Shown: positions 1 through 7,580 of the stretch, one piece after another
How the letters are laid out: every line of letters starts with the position of its first letter
Position numbering within the stretch: the stretch's first letter is position 1
Assembly (NCBI RefSeq): GCF_900107175.1
Contig: NZ_FNOZ01000005.1
Span: 1 to 64,000 of the forward strand
Origin: Modestobacter sp. DSM 44400
Lineage (GTDB): Bacteria; Actinomycetota; Actinomycetes; Mycobacteriales; Geodermatophilaceae
Reading direction: 5' to 3'
Length of the DNA stretch: 64,000 nt
The notes under the pieces: model-generated
What the model was told of the DNA's origin: nothing
Seen by the model: only the letters and a program-made list of their open reading frames with translations
The model's database searches: none
Made by a program: the position numbers and the translations under genes

Positions 1-251
1 CGATGCGGTCGACGAACATGATCGAGTCGATGATCTCCATCTGCCGGGATCACGCCGGCAACGTCAAGCGCTGGCGCGACGGGCAGATGGCGCTGCGCTG
101 GTGCGCCGCCGGGATGGTCGAGGCCGGCAAGCAGTTCCGCCGCGTCAACGGCCACCTCCACCTGCCCGTGCTACGCACCGCCCTCGAGCAGGCCACCACC
201 GCAACCGTCCTACCCGCCGTGCATGATGAGCCCGTCAGCAACGCCGCCTAG
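1..251 (+). pseudogene. IS256/mutator-type transposase, C-terminal part (cut by window edge)
   Basis: The frame is open from the left edge and ends with TAG at 249-251. The visible ~82 residues contain RSTNMIES, NVKRWRDGQMALRW and GKQFRRVNGHLHLP, which I recognise as the conserved C-terminal block of mutator/IS256-type transposases (DDE family, cut-and-paste or copy-out movement of the element). The catalytic D-D-E residues would lie upstream, outside the window, so it cannot be judged whether the full gene is intact. The adjacent thioesterase fragment suggests the element inserted into or deleted part of a host gene. Confidence 0.72.
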
Positions 252-301
252 TTGATCAACGGGCCGCCACCGAAGTTCCACGGAACTCGGGACATCCTCC
301 G
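252..301. mobile_element. Probable right end of the IS256-type element
   Basis: These ~50 bases lie between the transposase stop codon and the first base of recognisable thioesterase coding sequence, so the right terminus of the insertion sequence should fall here. The terminal inverted repeat cannot be confirmed because the left end of the element is outside the window, and no target duplication can be identified. Confidence 0.4.
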
Positions 302-622
302 AACAAGCCCGGCCCCGCCGACGTCTGGACCCGCGTCCGCGTCCCCCTCATCGCCGACCAGGAACTCACCGGGCTCGACCGCACCCTCATCGCCGCCGAC
401 GCCGCCAACGGCATCTCCGCCGAGCTCCCGATCAGCGACTGGCTCTCCATCCCACCCGGCATGACCACCCACCTCACCCGCGAACCGGACGGCGAGTGGG
501 TGCACCTCGCCTGCCGCACCCAGATCGCCGCCGACGGCATCGGCCTGTGCCTCGGCACGCTCTCCGACGCCCGCGGCTCGATCGGCGAGGTCTCCCAGCC
601 GCTGCTCGTCCGGGCCCGCTGA
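302..622 (+). pseudogene. Acyl-CoA thioesterase-like protein, C-terminal fragment
   Basis: Reading in frame from 302 to the TGA at 620-622 gives ~106 residues with no start codon. Features typical of the second hot-dog domain of TesB-like thioesterases are visible: an opening VWTRVRVPL strand, LIAADAANGISAELP, the THLTREPDGEWVHLACRT block and a closing GLCLGTLSDARGSIGEVSQPLLV. The N-terminal half is missing and is replaced by the insertion sequence, so this is a gene remnant. Family assignment rests on motif recall and could be another double hot-dog thioesterase-superfamily protein. Confidence 0.6.
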
Positions 623-661
623 CCGGTTCCGAACGCCCGGTGCCCTGCCGAGAACAGCACC

Positions 662-871
662 ATGAGGACTCGGGGCAGTCTTGACGACAAGACGGACGGC
701 GGGGACCTGGAGAGCTGGATCTCCGGCCTGACCGATGGAGAGACGTCCGCGCGCCGACTCCGGAAGCGCATCGGCTCCGCCGGCACCGCGGAGTGCCAGG
801 CGTGCGAGCAGGCGGCGACCGGCGAGTTGCACCACGACCACGGAGACGGATCCCGCCGGCTGACCGCCTGA
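662..871 (+). CDS. Small hypothetical protein with a CxxC pair
   Basis: A 69-residue frame from ATG to TGA with strong G/C preference at third codon positions, as in neighbouring genes, which argues for coding. The product is hydrophilic, rich in charged residues, and has one ECQAC motif near its middle followed by a His/Asp-rich stretch (HHDHGDG), so metal or redox binding is conceivable. There is no good ribosome-binding site before the ATG and I recognise no family. It may be a remnant in the disturbed zone next to the insertion sequence. Confidence 0.3.
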   Translation: MRTRGSLDDKTDGGDLESWISGLTDGETSARRLRKRIGSAGTAECQACEQAATGELHHDHGDGSRRLTA

Positions 872-947
872 CCTCAAGGGCTCCGCGAACTAGGGTCCGG
901 CCGGACGGAGGCGGCCAGGTCCGCGCGCCGCGGAGCCGAGGAGCCCC

Positions 948-2342
948 ATGCCCAGCACCGCCGACGACGTCGCGGCCACGCTCTCCGGGCTACCCGCCGC
1001 TGAGGCCGTCGCCGACCCGCGCTGGGCCGACCTGTGGCCGGCCCTCCCACGCCTGGCCGGGCACGTCGCGGCGCTGGCGAAAGGCATCGAGGACGGCGGT
1101 CGACTCCCCCAGCCGGCCAACCTCGACCTGCTCGCCGCCTACGAGAAGCTCGACCGCCTGGGCCGCCCGCTGGGCGCCGTCGTCCAGGTTCTCGACGCGC
1201 CGGCACGGGCAACGGACGGCCCGCTCCTCGGCATCGCAACAGCCGTCAAGGACATGATCGACGTCGCCGGCTGCGTCCGCGGCGACGGCAACCCGACGGC
1301 GATGGGCGGCTCCCCCGCCGCGCACGACGCCCCGGTCATCGCCCGCCTGCGGAACGCCGGCGCCGACGTCTTCGCCACCACCAGCCTGCTCGAGTACGCC
1401 GCCGGCGCTGCGCACCCCGACCTGCCCGAGGCGCTCAACCCCGTCCGCCCGGACCGCACCGCGGGCGGCTCCAGCGGCGGATCGGCCGCCCTCGTCGGCG
1501 CCGGCGTCTGCCCAGCCGCGCTCGGCACCGACACCGGCGGCTCGATCCGGCTCCCGGCGCACTACTGCGGCGTCGTCGGCGTCAAGCCGACCTTCGGGCT
1601 CGTCCCACTCGCCGGCGTGACCCCGCTGTCGCCGTCCCTCGACCACCTCGGGGTGCTGGCACGAGACGTGCAGACCGCCGCCCGCGTGCTGGCGGTCCTG
1701 GCCGACCGGCCTGCCATCGCAGCAGCCCAAAGCAGCAAGCCGCGGATCGGCGTCCTCACCGGTCAGCTCGCGCACCCCGCGCTCGACCCGGAGCTCGCCC
1801 GCCGCACCCGCGAGGTCATCGAAAGGCTGGCCGCCGCCGGAGCCACCGTTGTCGAGAGGGACGACGACGTCCTCGCCGAGCTCGGCGACCTGCTGGTGCC
1901 GATCCTGCTGCCCGAGGCCTGGGCCGTCCACGGCGAGCGCGTGACGGCCCGACCGGGCTGGTACGGCGCCGACACGCTGCGCCTCTTCCAAACCGCCGGC
2001 GAGGCCGACCCCGCCGAGCGCGAGGGAGCACTCCGACGGCGCGACGAGCTGCTGCCGCACGCCGAGGCCCTGCTCGACGGCATCGACGTCCTGCTCGGGC
2101 CGGTCGCCCCGTTCGCCGCCCCGGAGCTGACCCCGCCGATCGACACGCCTGAGGGCGAGGTGGAGGGCCTCTTCACCGGCCCGTTCAACGTCACCGGGCA
2201 GCCGGCCGTCTCGCTGCCGGCGGGCCTCACTGACGACGGGTTGCCCTTCGGCGTCCAGCTCGCCGGCCGGGTCGGCGGGGACGCCGAGCTACTGGCGGCG
2301 TGCGCCTGGATCGAGCGGGTCCTCGCTTCAGCGAAGTCCTGA
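948..2342 (+). CDS. Amidase (amidase-signature family)
   Basis: A 464-residue amidase-signature hydrolase, the usual family length. The Ser-cisSer-Lys triad is visible: Lys101 in TAVKDMID, cis-Ser175 in GGSSGGSA, and nucleophile Ser199 in GTDTGGSIR, followed by GVVGVKPTFG. Members hydrolyse amide bonds (small amides, aryl amides, allophanate, or glutamyl-tRNA in GatA); the substrate here cannot be read from the sequence. No GatB/GatC neighbours and no signal peptide are present, so a cytoplasmic catabolic amidase is more likely than GatA. The start is supported by a GAGGAG sequence 5 bases before the ATG. The gene stands alone between the IS debris and a toxin-antitoxin remnant. Confidence 0.9.
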   Translation: MPSTADDVAATLSGLPAAEAVADPRWADLWPALPRLAGHVAALAKGIEDGGRLPQPANLDLLAAYEKLDRLGRPLGAVVQVLDAPARATDGPLLGIATAVKDMIDVAGCVRGDGNPTAMGGSPAAHDAPVIARLRNAGADVFATTSLLEYAAGAAHPDLPEALNPVRPDRTAGGSSGGSAALVGAGVCPAALGTDTGGSIRLPAHYCGVVGVKPTFGLVPLAGVTPLSPSLDHLGVLARDVQTAARVLAVLADRPAIAAAQSSKPRIGVLTGQLAHPALDPELARRTREVIERLAAAGATVVERDDDVLAELGDLLVPILLPEAWAVHGERVTARPGWYGADTLRLFQTAGEADPAEREGALRRRDELLPHAEALLDGIDVLLGPVAPFAAPELTPPIDTPEGEVEGLFTGPFNVTGQPAVSLPAGLTDDGLPFGVQLAGRVGGDAELLAACAWIERVLASAKS

Positions 2343-2419
2343 CGGCGGCCTAGCGGTGGACCGCAGCGACTGAGGGCGAGTGGTACCGGTCTGCATCCCA
2401 CAGCGGTACCGTCCATCAC

Positions 2420-2653
2420 GTGAGCACTCAGATGGCGGTACGCCTGCCCGACGAGCTGGTTCGCTTCGTGGACCAGCTGGTGGCTGACGGCCGCGCACCG
2501 TCCCGGGCGGCCGTGGTCAGCCAGGCGCTGCAGCGCGAACGACGCCGCGAGGTGGCCGAGCGGGACGCCGCGATCCTGGCGGCCGCTGACGACGACGATC
2601 TCGACGCACTGGCCGAACACGCCGCCCGGACGTCGCTCGACGACCTCGACTGA
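2420..2653 (+). CDS. Ribbon-helix-helix antitoxin (MazE/ParD-like)
   Basis: A 77-residue protein that begins QMAVRLPDELVRFVDQLVADG, typical of a ribbon-helix-helix DNA-binding antitoxin, followed by a helix rich in Glu/Arg and an acidic C-terminal tail (DDDDLDAL, SLDDLD) of the kind that wraps around a toxin. The GTG at 2420 is used as start; ATG at 2432 is a possible alternative. Its TGA overlaps the toxin ATG by one base (TGATG), the usual translational coupling in these modules. The reading frame is intact although the partner toxin is frameshifted. Expected role: autorepressor of the operon and neutraliser of the MazF endoribonuclease. Confidence 0.75.
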   Translation: MSTQMAVRLPDELVRFVDQLVADGRAPSRAAVVSQALQRERRREVAERDAAILAAADDDDLDALAEHAARTSLDDLD

Positions 2654-2971
2654 TGCGCCCGATCCACCTCGCGTCCCTGGACAAGACGCGACCGGTGCTC
2701 GTGCTTACGCGGGAGCTGGTGCGCCCGCATCTCGCCCGGGTCACCGTTGCACCGATCACCAGCACAATCCGCGGCCTGTCCACCGAAGTGTCCGTTCGGC
2801 ACCGCCAATGGGCTGGAGCACGCGAGCGTCATCAGCTGCGACAACGTGGTGACGGTGCCGACGACCGCCCTCGGCCGTCAGATCGGCCGCCTCCTGCCCG
2901 AGCAGGAAGTCGCGCTCACCGCAGCGCTGCACGCCGCCTTCGACCTGGACGACCTGCCGCCTCCGCGCTGA
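2653..2971 (+). pseudogene. mazF: MazF/PemK-family endoribonuclease toxin, frameshifted
   Basis: The first frame (from ATG 2653) reads RPIHLASLDKTRPVLVLTRE and APITSTIRGLSTEVSV, clearly MazF. It then leaves frame; the continuation GTANGLEHASVISCDNVVTVP and LGRQIGRLLPEQE is in the +1 frame to the stop at 2971. Removing one base in gttcggc at 2794-2800 restores a continuous 105-residue protein, the normal MazF length. MazF toxins cut mRNA at short sequence motifs. As sequenced the toxin is inactive, while its antitoxin remains open. Either a real inactivating insertion or a single-base sequencing error. Confidence 0.75.
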
Positions 2972-2989
2972 GGCGGAGCGGCTCGCCGG

Positions 2990-4534
2990 TCAGCGGTCGG
3001 CCGCCGCGCCGGTCAGCATGACGCCCTCCGCAGCCCGCGGCGCCGGCACGGCCGGCCGCCCCAGCGCGTCGCGCAGCACCTCGGCGGAGGTGGTCTGCGA
3101 CGTCCCCCACATGCCCAGCGTCGTCGAGCCGGCGGTCAGCTGGTCGAAGAGATCGACCTCCGGCGCCGGCGCCGGAGCGACCTCGTCGGAGCGCCGCCGC
3201 AGCCCGCGCAGCACCCGGCCCAGCCCGCGCCGCTGCTTGCGACGCGCCGCCTCCTCGGCCGCCCGGGCCGCCTCGTCTCGGGCCGCGATCTCCCGGTCCA
3301 GCAGCTCCCGCGCCATCCGGTCGGTCTCGGCCGCGACCACCAGGTCCGCCCGGGCCTGCTGGGCGCGGCGCCGGCCCTCGCGGCGGATCTCCTCGAACTC
3401 GACCTCTTCGGCCTCGCGCAGCTCGACCAGCCGGTCGTACGCCGCCGGCTGCGCCATGTTCAGCAGCACCTTCACCAGCACCGGCAACAACTCGATCGAG
3501 AGGAACAGCAGGAACAGCACCAGGTGCGCCGCCCCGACCAGCGGCCGGTCCTGCGACAGCCGGTCCATCGCCTCCAGCCGGGCCAGGATCCCGGTGTTGT
3601 CGCTGTTCTCCGCCTCGAAGTTCGCCTGCCCGGCGGTGCGCGCATCGGTCAGCCGGGTCAACGAGGCCTGGTCGGTGACCAGGTCCGCCTGCGCGATCAC
3701 CACGCTGCGCGCGTCCGCGCTCTCCGCCGCCGCCTCAGCGGCGTCCCGAGCCGACGCCAGCGAGACCTCGGACGCGTCGAGCGCGGCCTGCGCCGCGTCC
3801 CGCACCGCCGCCTGCTGACCGGCCGCAGCCGCCGCCGACAGGTAGGCGTCGCCAGCACCGGCGTGCCCGGACCCGCACGTACCGTCCAGCTCGCACTGCG
3901 CCTTCGCCTGCAGCTCGGCGAACGTCGTGGTGGCCGCGTCGAACACCGCCTGCTTGGCGTCCCGCTCCGCCTGGGCCGCGACGACCAGGGGATCGGCGTT
4001 CGGGTCCGCGGTGCCGCCGCTGGCGATCACCGCCTGCTCGTCGGCGACCTTCTGCTGCAGCTCCGGGATCGGCGCGTACCGGGGGTCGGCGTCCAGGCCG
4101 GCGGTGAACTGCTGCGCCGCCTCGGCCTGCAGCGTCACCATCGTCGCCTCGATCTCCTTGCTGAAGACCTGCAGCGTCAGCGGCGTCGAGATCACGGTCC
4201 CCAGCAGGACGGCGAGGGCGAGCCGCGGCACCGCCATCCCCAGGTTCCGTAGCCACGACGAGTCGTGCCCCATGCCGACCAGCAGCATGCGGTCCAGGTT
4301 GACAATGACCACGCCCCAGCCGAGGCCGAGCAGCAGCGCCAGCGGCCACCACGCGCTCAGCGCCATGTGCAGCGCGAACGACATCGACACGGCCGCCAGC
4401 GCACCGGTGCTCAGCAGAACGCCGCCGAGGGCGACGTACTTGCTGCGCGCGCCGGGCGTGACCTTCAGCAGGTCGAGCCGCGCGCCGGCGAGCACGGCCA
4501 GCCGATCGCCGGACGTACGGGTGCTGACCCTCAT
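2990..4534 (-). CDS. DUF4407 domain membrane protein with coiled coil
   Basis: A ~514-residue membrane protein. The N-terminal part has three hydrophobic segments (around residues 35-55, 62-82 and 97-120 from the chosen start) with the conserved NLDRML motif between them; then a ~200-residue Ala/Glu/Gln-rich coiled-coil section, a fourth membrane segment (LVLFLLFLSIELLPVLVKV), and a charged cytoplasmic tail very rich in Arg/Glu (REAEEVEFEEIRREGRRRAQ). This layout is that of DUF4407 proteins, whose function is unknown. Start: ATG at 4534 is preceded by GAGAGGA at a good distance; an ATG nine codons upstream (4561) has none. Confidence 0.82.
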   Translation of the reverse strand: MRVSTRTSGDRLAVLAGARLDLLKVTPGARSKYVALGGVLLSTGALAAVSMSFALHMALSAWWPLALLLGLGWGVVIVNLDRMLLVGMGHDSSWLRNLGMAVPRLALAVLLGTVISTPLTLQVFSKEIEATMVTLQAEAAQQFTAGLDADPRYAPIPELQQKVADEQAVIASGGTADPNADPLVVAAQAERDAKQAVFDAATTTFAELQAKAQCELDGTCGSGHAGAGDAYLSAAAAAGQQAAVRDAAQAALDASEVSLASARDAAEAAAESADARSVVIAQADLVTDQASLTRLTDARTAGQANFEAENSDNTGILARLEAMDRLSQDRPLVGAAHLVLFLLFLSIELLPVLVKVLLNMAQPAAYDRLVELREAEEVEFEEIRREGRRRAQQARADLVVAAETDRMARELLDREIAARDEAARAAEEAARRKQRRGLGRVLRGLRRRSDEVAPAPAPEVDLFDQLTAGSTTLGMWGTSQTTSAEVLRDALGRPAVPAPRAAEGVMLTGAAADR

Positions 4535-4610
4535 CGGGGACGTCCTCTCGCTGGGATCCATCAGACCCAGGTATCGGTCGCCCTCCCCCGATCCGGTACC
4601 GCCCGAGCCC

Positions 4611-4742
4611 TCACAACTGGAGATGCGTCCGCAGCGCCTCGTCCAACTCGAGCATCAGCTCCGGTGGGACCCGACCCAGCACCGGACCGACGCGCCCGAC
4701 CGACACCGACCGGACCTGCTCGGCCTGGGCCTTGGAGTCCGT
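4611..4742 (-). pseudogene. MazF toxin C-terminal remnant (second copy)
   Basis: On the minus strand ~43 codons ending with a stop at 4611-4613 read KAQAEQVRSVSVGRVG, then LGRVPPELMLELDEALRTHL. This matches the C-terminal helix region of MazF/PemK toxins, where a conserved AEQVR(S/A)V block precedes LGRL...LDEALR.HL. No start codon or N-terminal half exists upstream; instead the sequence runs directly, head to head, into a truncated antitoxin on the other strand, so a recombination or deletion junction lies near 4740-4752. Confidence 0.55.
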
Positions 4743-4941
4743 CCGCAGACCCGTGCTGGTGGAACGCCTGGAACGTCTGGCTGCCCGAGACGCGACGTCG
4801 GTCAGCGCGGTGGCCCTGCGCGAGCTGGCCGAGATCTCCCGGCGGGTCGACAACCCGATGCTCTTGGACGCCCTACCCGACCGCGATGTCGGCCCCGTGG
4901 TCATCACCGACGAGTTGGACGCGGAGCGCGCAGAGCGGTGA
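4732..4941 (+). pseudogene. VapB/FitA-like antitoxin, N-terminally truncated
   Basis: Open from TTG 4732 (or GTG 4753) to TGA 4941. The part VERLERLAARDATSVSAVALREL and EISRRVDNPMLLDALPD resembles the ribbon-helix-helix and toxin-binding portions of FitA/VapB-type antitoxins, but the N-terminal beta strand that normally precedes VERLERLA is missing and replaced by unrelated sequence antisense to the MazF remnant. DNA binding is therefore probably lost. The stop overlaps the GTG start of vapC (GTGA), preserving the operon organisation. Confidence 0.5.
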
Positions 4942-5323
4942 TCGTGGTCGACGCCTCGGCGGCCTTGTCCGCGTTGCTCAATGCGGGACAGGCGCGGGCG
5001 GTGCTGGCGGGCGAGCAGGTGCACGTCCCTCATCTCATCGACTCGGAGATCGCCAGCCGGATGCGACGACACGTCCGCAGCGGGGCCGTGACGGCCGACG
5101 AGGGATGGACGGCGCTGGACACCTGGCGACGGCTCGGCCTCACCCGTCATCCGGTCGCCGGACTTCTCCCCAGAGGGTCTGGGAGCTCAGGGACAACGTG
5201 CCCGCCTACGACGCCTCGTACGTCGCCCTCGCCGAGGTACTCGGTTGCGCCGTGCTGACCGCCGACGCCCGGCTCAGCCGAGCTCCCGGGTTGCGGTGCG
5301 CCATCACCGTCGTCCCGCGGTGA
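4938..5323 (+). pseudogene. vapC: VapC-type PIN-domain toxin, frameshifted
   Basis: From GTG 4938 the frame gives VIVVDASAALSALL, HLIDSEIASRM and LTRHPVAGLLPR; after about 5170-5178 the homology continues one frame over with VWELRDNVPAYDASYVALAE and LTADARLSR to the stop at 5323. All conserved PIN acidic residues (VVDAS, SEI, AYDA, TADARL) are present once the frame is restored, and the restored length (~128 residues) is normal. The lesion is one base too few or two too many in cccagagggtct. VapC toxins are Mg-dependent RNases cutting tRNA or rRNA. Paired with a damaged antitoxin, consistent with a dead module. Confidence 0.75.
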
Positions 5324-5385
5324 GTGCCACACCGCCACCACCGGGCGCTGAAGGCCGCCTCGCCGCCGGCCGATAGCGTCCGGGC

Positions 5386-6393
5386 ATGACCTGGCCGGTG
5401 GACCGCGGTGTGCTCGAGCTCGGCGACGTGACGGTGGAGCGGGGCGGGACGATCCGAGACGCGCAGCTGGCCTGGCAGACCCACGGGACCCTCAACGCCG
5501 CCCGGGACAACGTGATCGTCTACCCGTGCAGCTTCGGGGCGACCTCCGACGAGCTGGCCTGGCTGATCGGTCCCGATGGGGTGCTGGACCCGACGCGCTG
5601 GTTCGTCGTCGTCCCGGACATGTTCTCCAACGGCCGGTCCAGCAGCGCCTCGCGGGCCGACGACTACCCGTCCGTCGTGACGGCTGCCGACAACGTGCGC
5701 GCCCAGCACAGACTGGTCGCCGAGCACTTCGGCGCCTCGACGGTCGCGGCCGTCTACGGCTTCTCGATGGGCGGCATCCAGGCCTACCACTGGGCCGCGC
5801 TGTACCCCGACGAGGTGCAGCGGGCGATCGTCGTCTGCGGCAGCGCCCGCACCGCCGACCACAACAAGGTCTTCCTGTCCGGCCTGCTGCGCATCCTCGA
5901 GGCCGCCCCGGAGCACCTCGGCGGCGGCCGCTTCTCCGCGGAGCCGCAGGCCGCACTGCGCGCCTTCGCCCACGTCTACGCCGGCTGGGGGTTGAGCCAG
6001 GACTTCTATCGGGAGGGCCTCTACCGCACCGCCCTGGGCGCACCGGACCTCGAGACGTTCCTGCGCACCGACTGGGAGGGCCGCTTCGGCCTGGCCGCGG
6101 CCGATCTGTACGCCGAGCTGCAGACGTGGTCGCACGCCGACATCAGCGCGTCGCGGTACGACGGCGACCTGACCCACGCGCTGCAGGCCGTGCGGGCACG
6201 CGTGCTGCTGCTCCCGAGCGAGACCGACCTGTACTTCCGCGTCGCCGACAACGCAGCCGAGCTGCCGCACCTCGCCGCGGCCGAACTGCGCCCCATCCCC
6301 AGCGTGTGGGGGCACCGCGCCGGCAACCCGAGCACGAACCCGGCCGACTTCGCCTTCCTGCGCGCGGCCGTTCGGGAGTGGCTCGACGCCTGA
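5386..6393 (+). CDS. MetX-like alpha/beta hydrolase (homoserine acetyltransferase-family)
   Basis: A 335-residue cytoplasmic alpha/beta hydrolase. The order of motifs follows the homoserine O-acetyltransferase-like group: QTHGTLN and NVIVYPCSFGATSDEL near the N-terminus, nucleophile Ser127 in YGFSMGGIQAYHWA, an acid residue in LPSETDLYFR, and the catalytic His in VWGHRAGNP. True MetX has longer stretches and GASMGG-type elbows next to met genes; here no methionine gene is adjacent, so a hydrolase of unknown substrate is preferred. It stands alone after the vapBC remnant. Confidence 0.8.
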   Translation: MTWPVDRGVLELGDVTVERGGTIRDAQLAWQTHGTLNAARDNVIVYPCSFGATSDELAWLIGPDGVLDPTRWFVVVPDMFSNGRSSSASRADDYPSVVTAADNVRAQHRLVAEHFGASTVAAVYGFSMGGIQAYHWAALYPDEVQRAIVVCGSARTADHNKVFLSGLLRILEAAPEHLGGGRFSAEPQAALRAFAHVYAGWGLSQDFYREGLYRTALGAPDLETFLRTDWEGRFGLAAADLYAELQTWSHADISASRYDGDLTHALQAVRARVLLLPSETDLYFRVADNAAELPHLAAAELRPIPSVWGHRAGNPSTNPADFAFLRAAVREWLDA

Positions 6394-6465
6394 TCGGCGG
6401 ACGAGCCGCCGCCCTGCTGTCGGAAGCCGGACGAGATCTCCGAAAGCCTTGGCTCCGTCGGCTAT

Positions 6466-7159
6466 TTGGGCAAGGATCAACTTGATTCTTCGCCCGAGCG
6501 ACTCCAGGCGGCCCTCGTCCATGCCCAGTTCGAGGCGATCCACCCGTTCACCGACGGCAATGGTCGAGTCGGCCGCGCGCTGATCCACACCGGCCTCACG
6601 CGGCGCGGATTGACGTCCGCATCCGTGCTGCCGGTGAGTCTCGTCCTCGCCACGCTCGGCCAGACCTACGTCGGCGGACTGACGAGTTGCCGCTATGAGG
6701 GAGCCTCCGACAGCGACGCGGCTCACCGGGCGGTGGAGGCCTGGCTGCGCGTGTTCCTCGATGCAGCGATCTTGGCCGCGGAGCAGGCCCAGCAGATCTC
6801 CGCGGACGTCGCCGCCCTCGCTGAGGAGTGGACCCAGCGTGTGCATGCGCACCGGACGAGCCTGGGACGGCGCGCATCTCCACGCACCGACTCCGCGACG
6901 CCCGGCTTCTCCTGCTGCTGCCCGAGGCGCCAGTCCCGACCATCCGCACAGTCCAGCGATCCTCGACGTGTCCGACGTCGCCGCCCGCAGCGGTCTCGAC
7001 GAGCTGGCTGATGCCGGCGTGCTGGTGCGCAGGACGGTCGGTCCAGGAGTTACGGGCTACTCGGCCACGGAGGTCTTCTCCCTGCTCGGTCACGCCGAAC
7101 GCACCCTGGCCAGCACCCAGTTCGACACCCGAATGTCCCCGCCACTGGCTACGGGCTGA
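6466..7159 (+). pseudogene. Fic-family AMPylator remnant with two frameshifts
   Basis: The segment from 6466 contains the Fic catalytic loop HPFTDGNGRVGRALIH and downstream helices (LPVSLVLATLGQTYVGGL, AVEAWLRVFLDAA). Homology then changes frame near 6855-6880 (HRLRDARLLLLLPEAP, TIRTVQRS) and again near 6956-6962 (LDVSDVAARSGLDELADAG, GYSATEVFSLLGHAERTLA). The N-terminal ~150 residues expected for this type of Fic protein are absent. Fic enzymes transfer AMP onto target proteins. The C-terminal winged-helix-like portion is characteristic of actinobacterial Fic proteins. Clearly non-functional. Confidence 0.75.
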
Positions 7160-7580
7160 CCGGGCCGTCAGTGCTCGGCTCGGCCTCAGGGATGCGGTAC
7201 AGCGCGGCCAGGCGGTCGAGCCCCTCCGGCGTCCACGGCTCGCCTGCCCGCTCGACGACCCAGCGGAGGAACTCCCACAGGTCGCGGTCGACAGCGCCCT
7301 GGTCCAGTGGGGTGAAGCGCTCCGGAAGTGCGGCGACCTCCAGGCCACCCGGGACCGGCTCGCCCGACCTCGCGGTGAGCACCACCTCGTAGAGGTTCCC
7401 CGCCGGAGTACGGAACCATCCGGGCGCCTCGGGCAGCGCGCGGCCGGTGACGGCGAAGTGGTCGACGAACACCTGGCGGAACGCCGGCACGTGGCCGAGC
7501 CCGAACTCGGTCAGCACGACCTGGCGCCGCAGCGCCGAGCGGTCCCCGAGCTCGCTGGGGTCCAGCCACTGGATGCTCAT
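7149..7580 (-). CDS. Hypothetical protein, 143 aa, coupled to the dehalogenase-like hydrolase
   Basis: A 143-residue protein with no membrane segment or signal peptide. It has no family I can name with certainty; motifs such as ALPEAPGWFRTPAGNLYEV and FLRWVVERAGEPWTPEGL are visible, and the latter suggests a substrate- or partner-binding protein rather than an enzyme. The start ATG overlaps the stop of the upstream hydrolase by four bases (ATGA), so the two are co-translated and likely work together. The 3' end overlaps the Fic remnant on the opposite strand by 11 bases. Confidence 0.72.
   Translation of the reverse strand: MSIQWLDPSELGDRSALRRQVVLTEFGLGHVPAFRQVFVDHFAVTGRALPEAPGWFRTPAGNLYEVVLTARSGEPVPGGLEVAALPERFTPLDQGAVDRDLWEFLRWVVERAGEPWTPEGLDRLAALYRIPEAEPSTDGPVSP

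Noticed and set aside
5386-6393. Homoserine O-acetyltransferase (metX) proper
   Set aside because: Fold and motifs match, but no methionine gene is near and the elbow and length differ from true MetX; kept as a MetX-like hydrolase.
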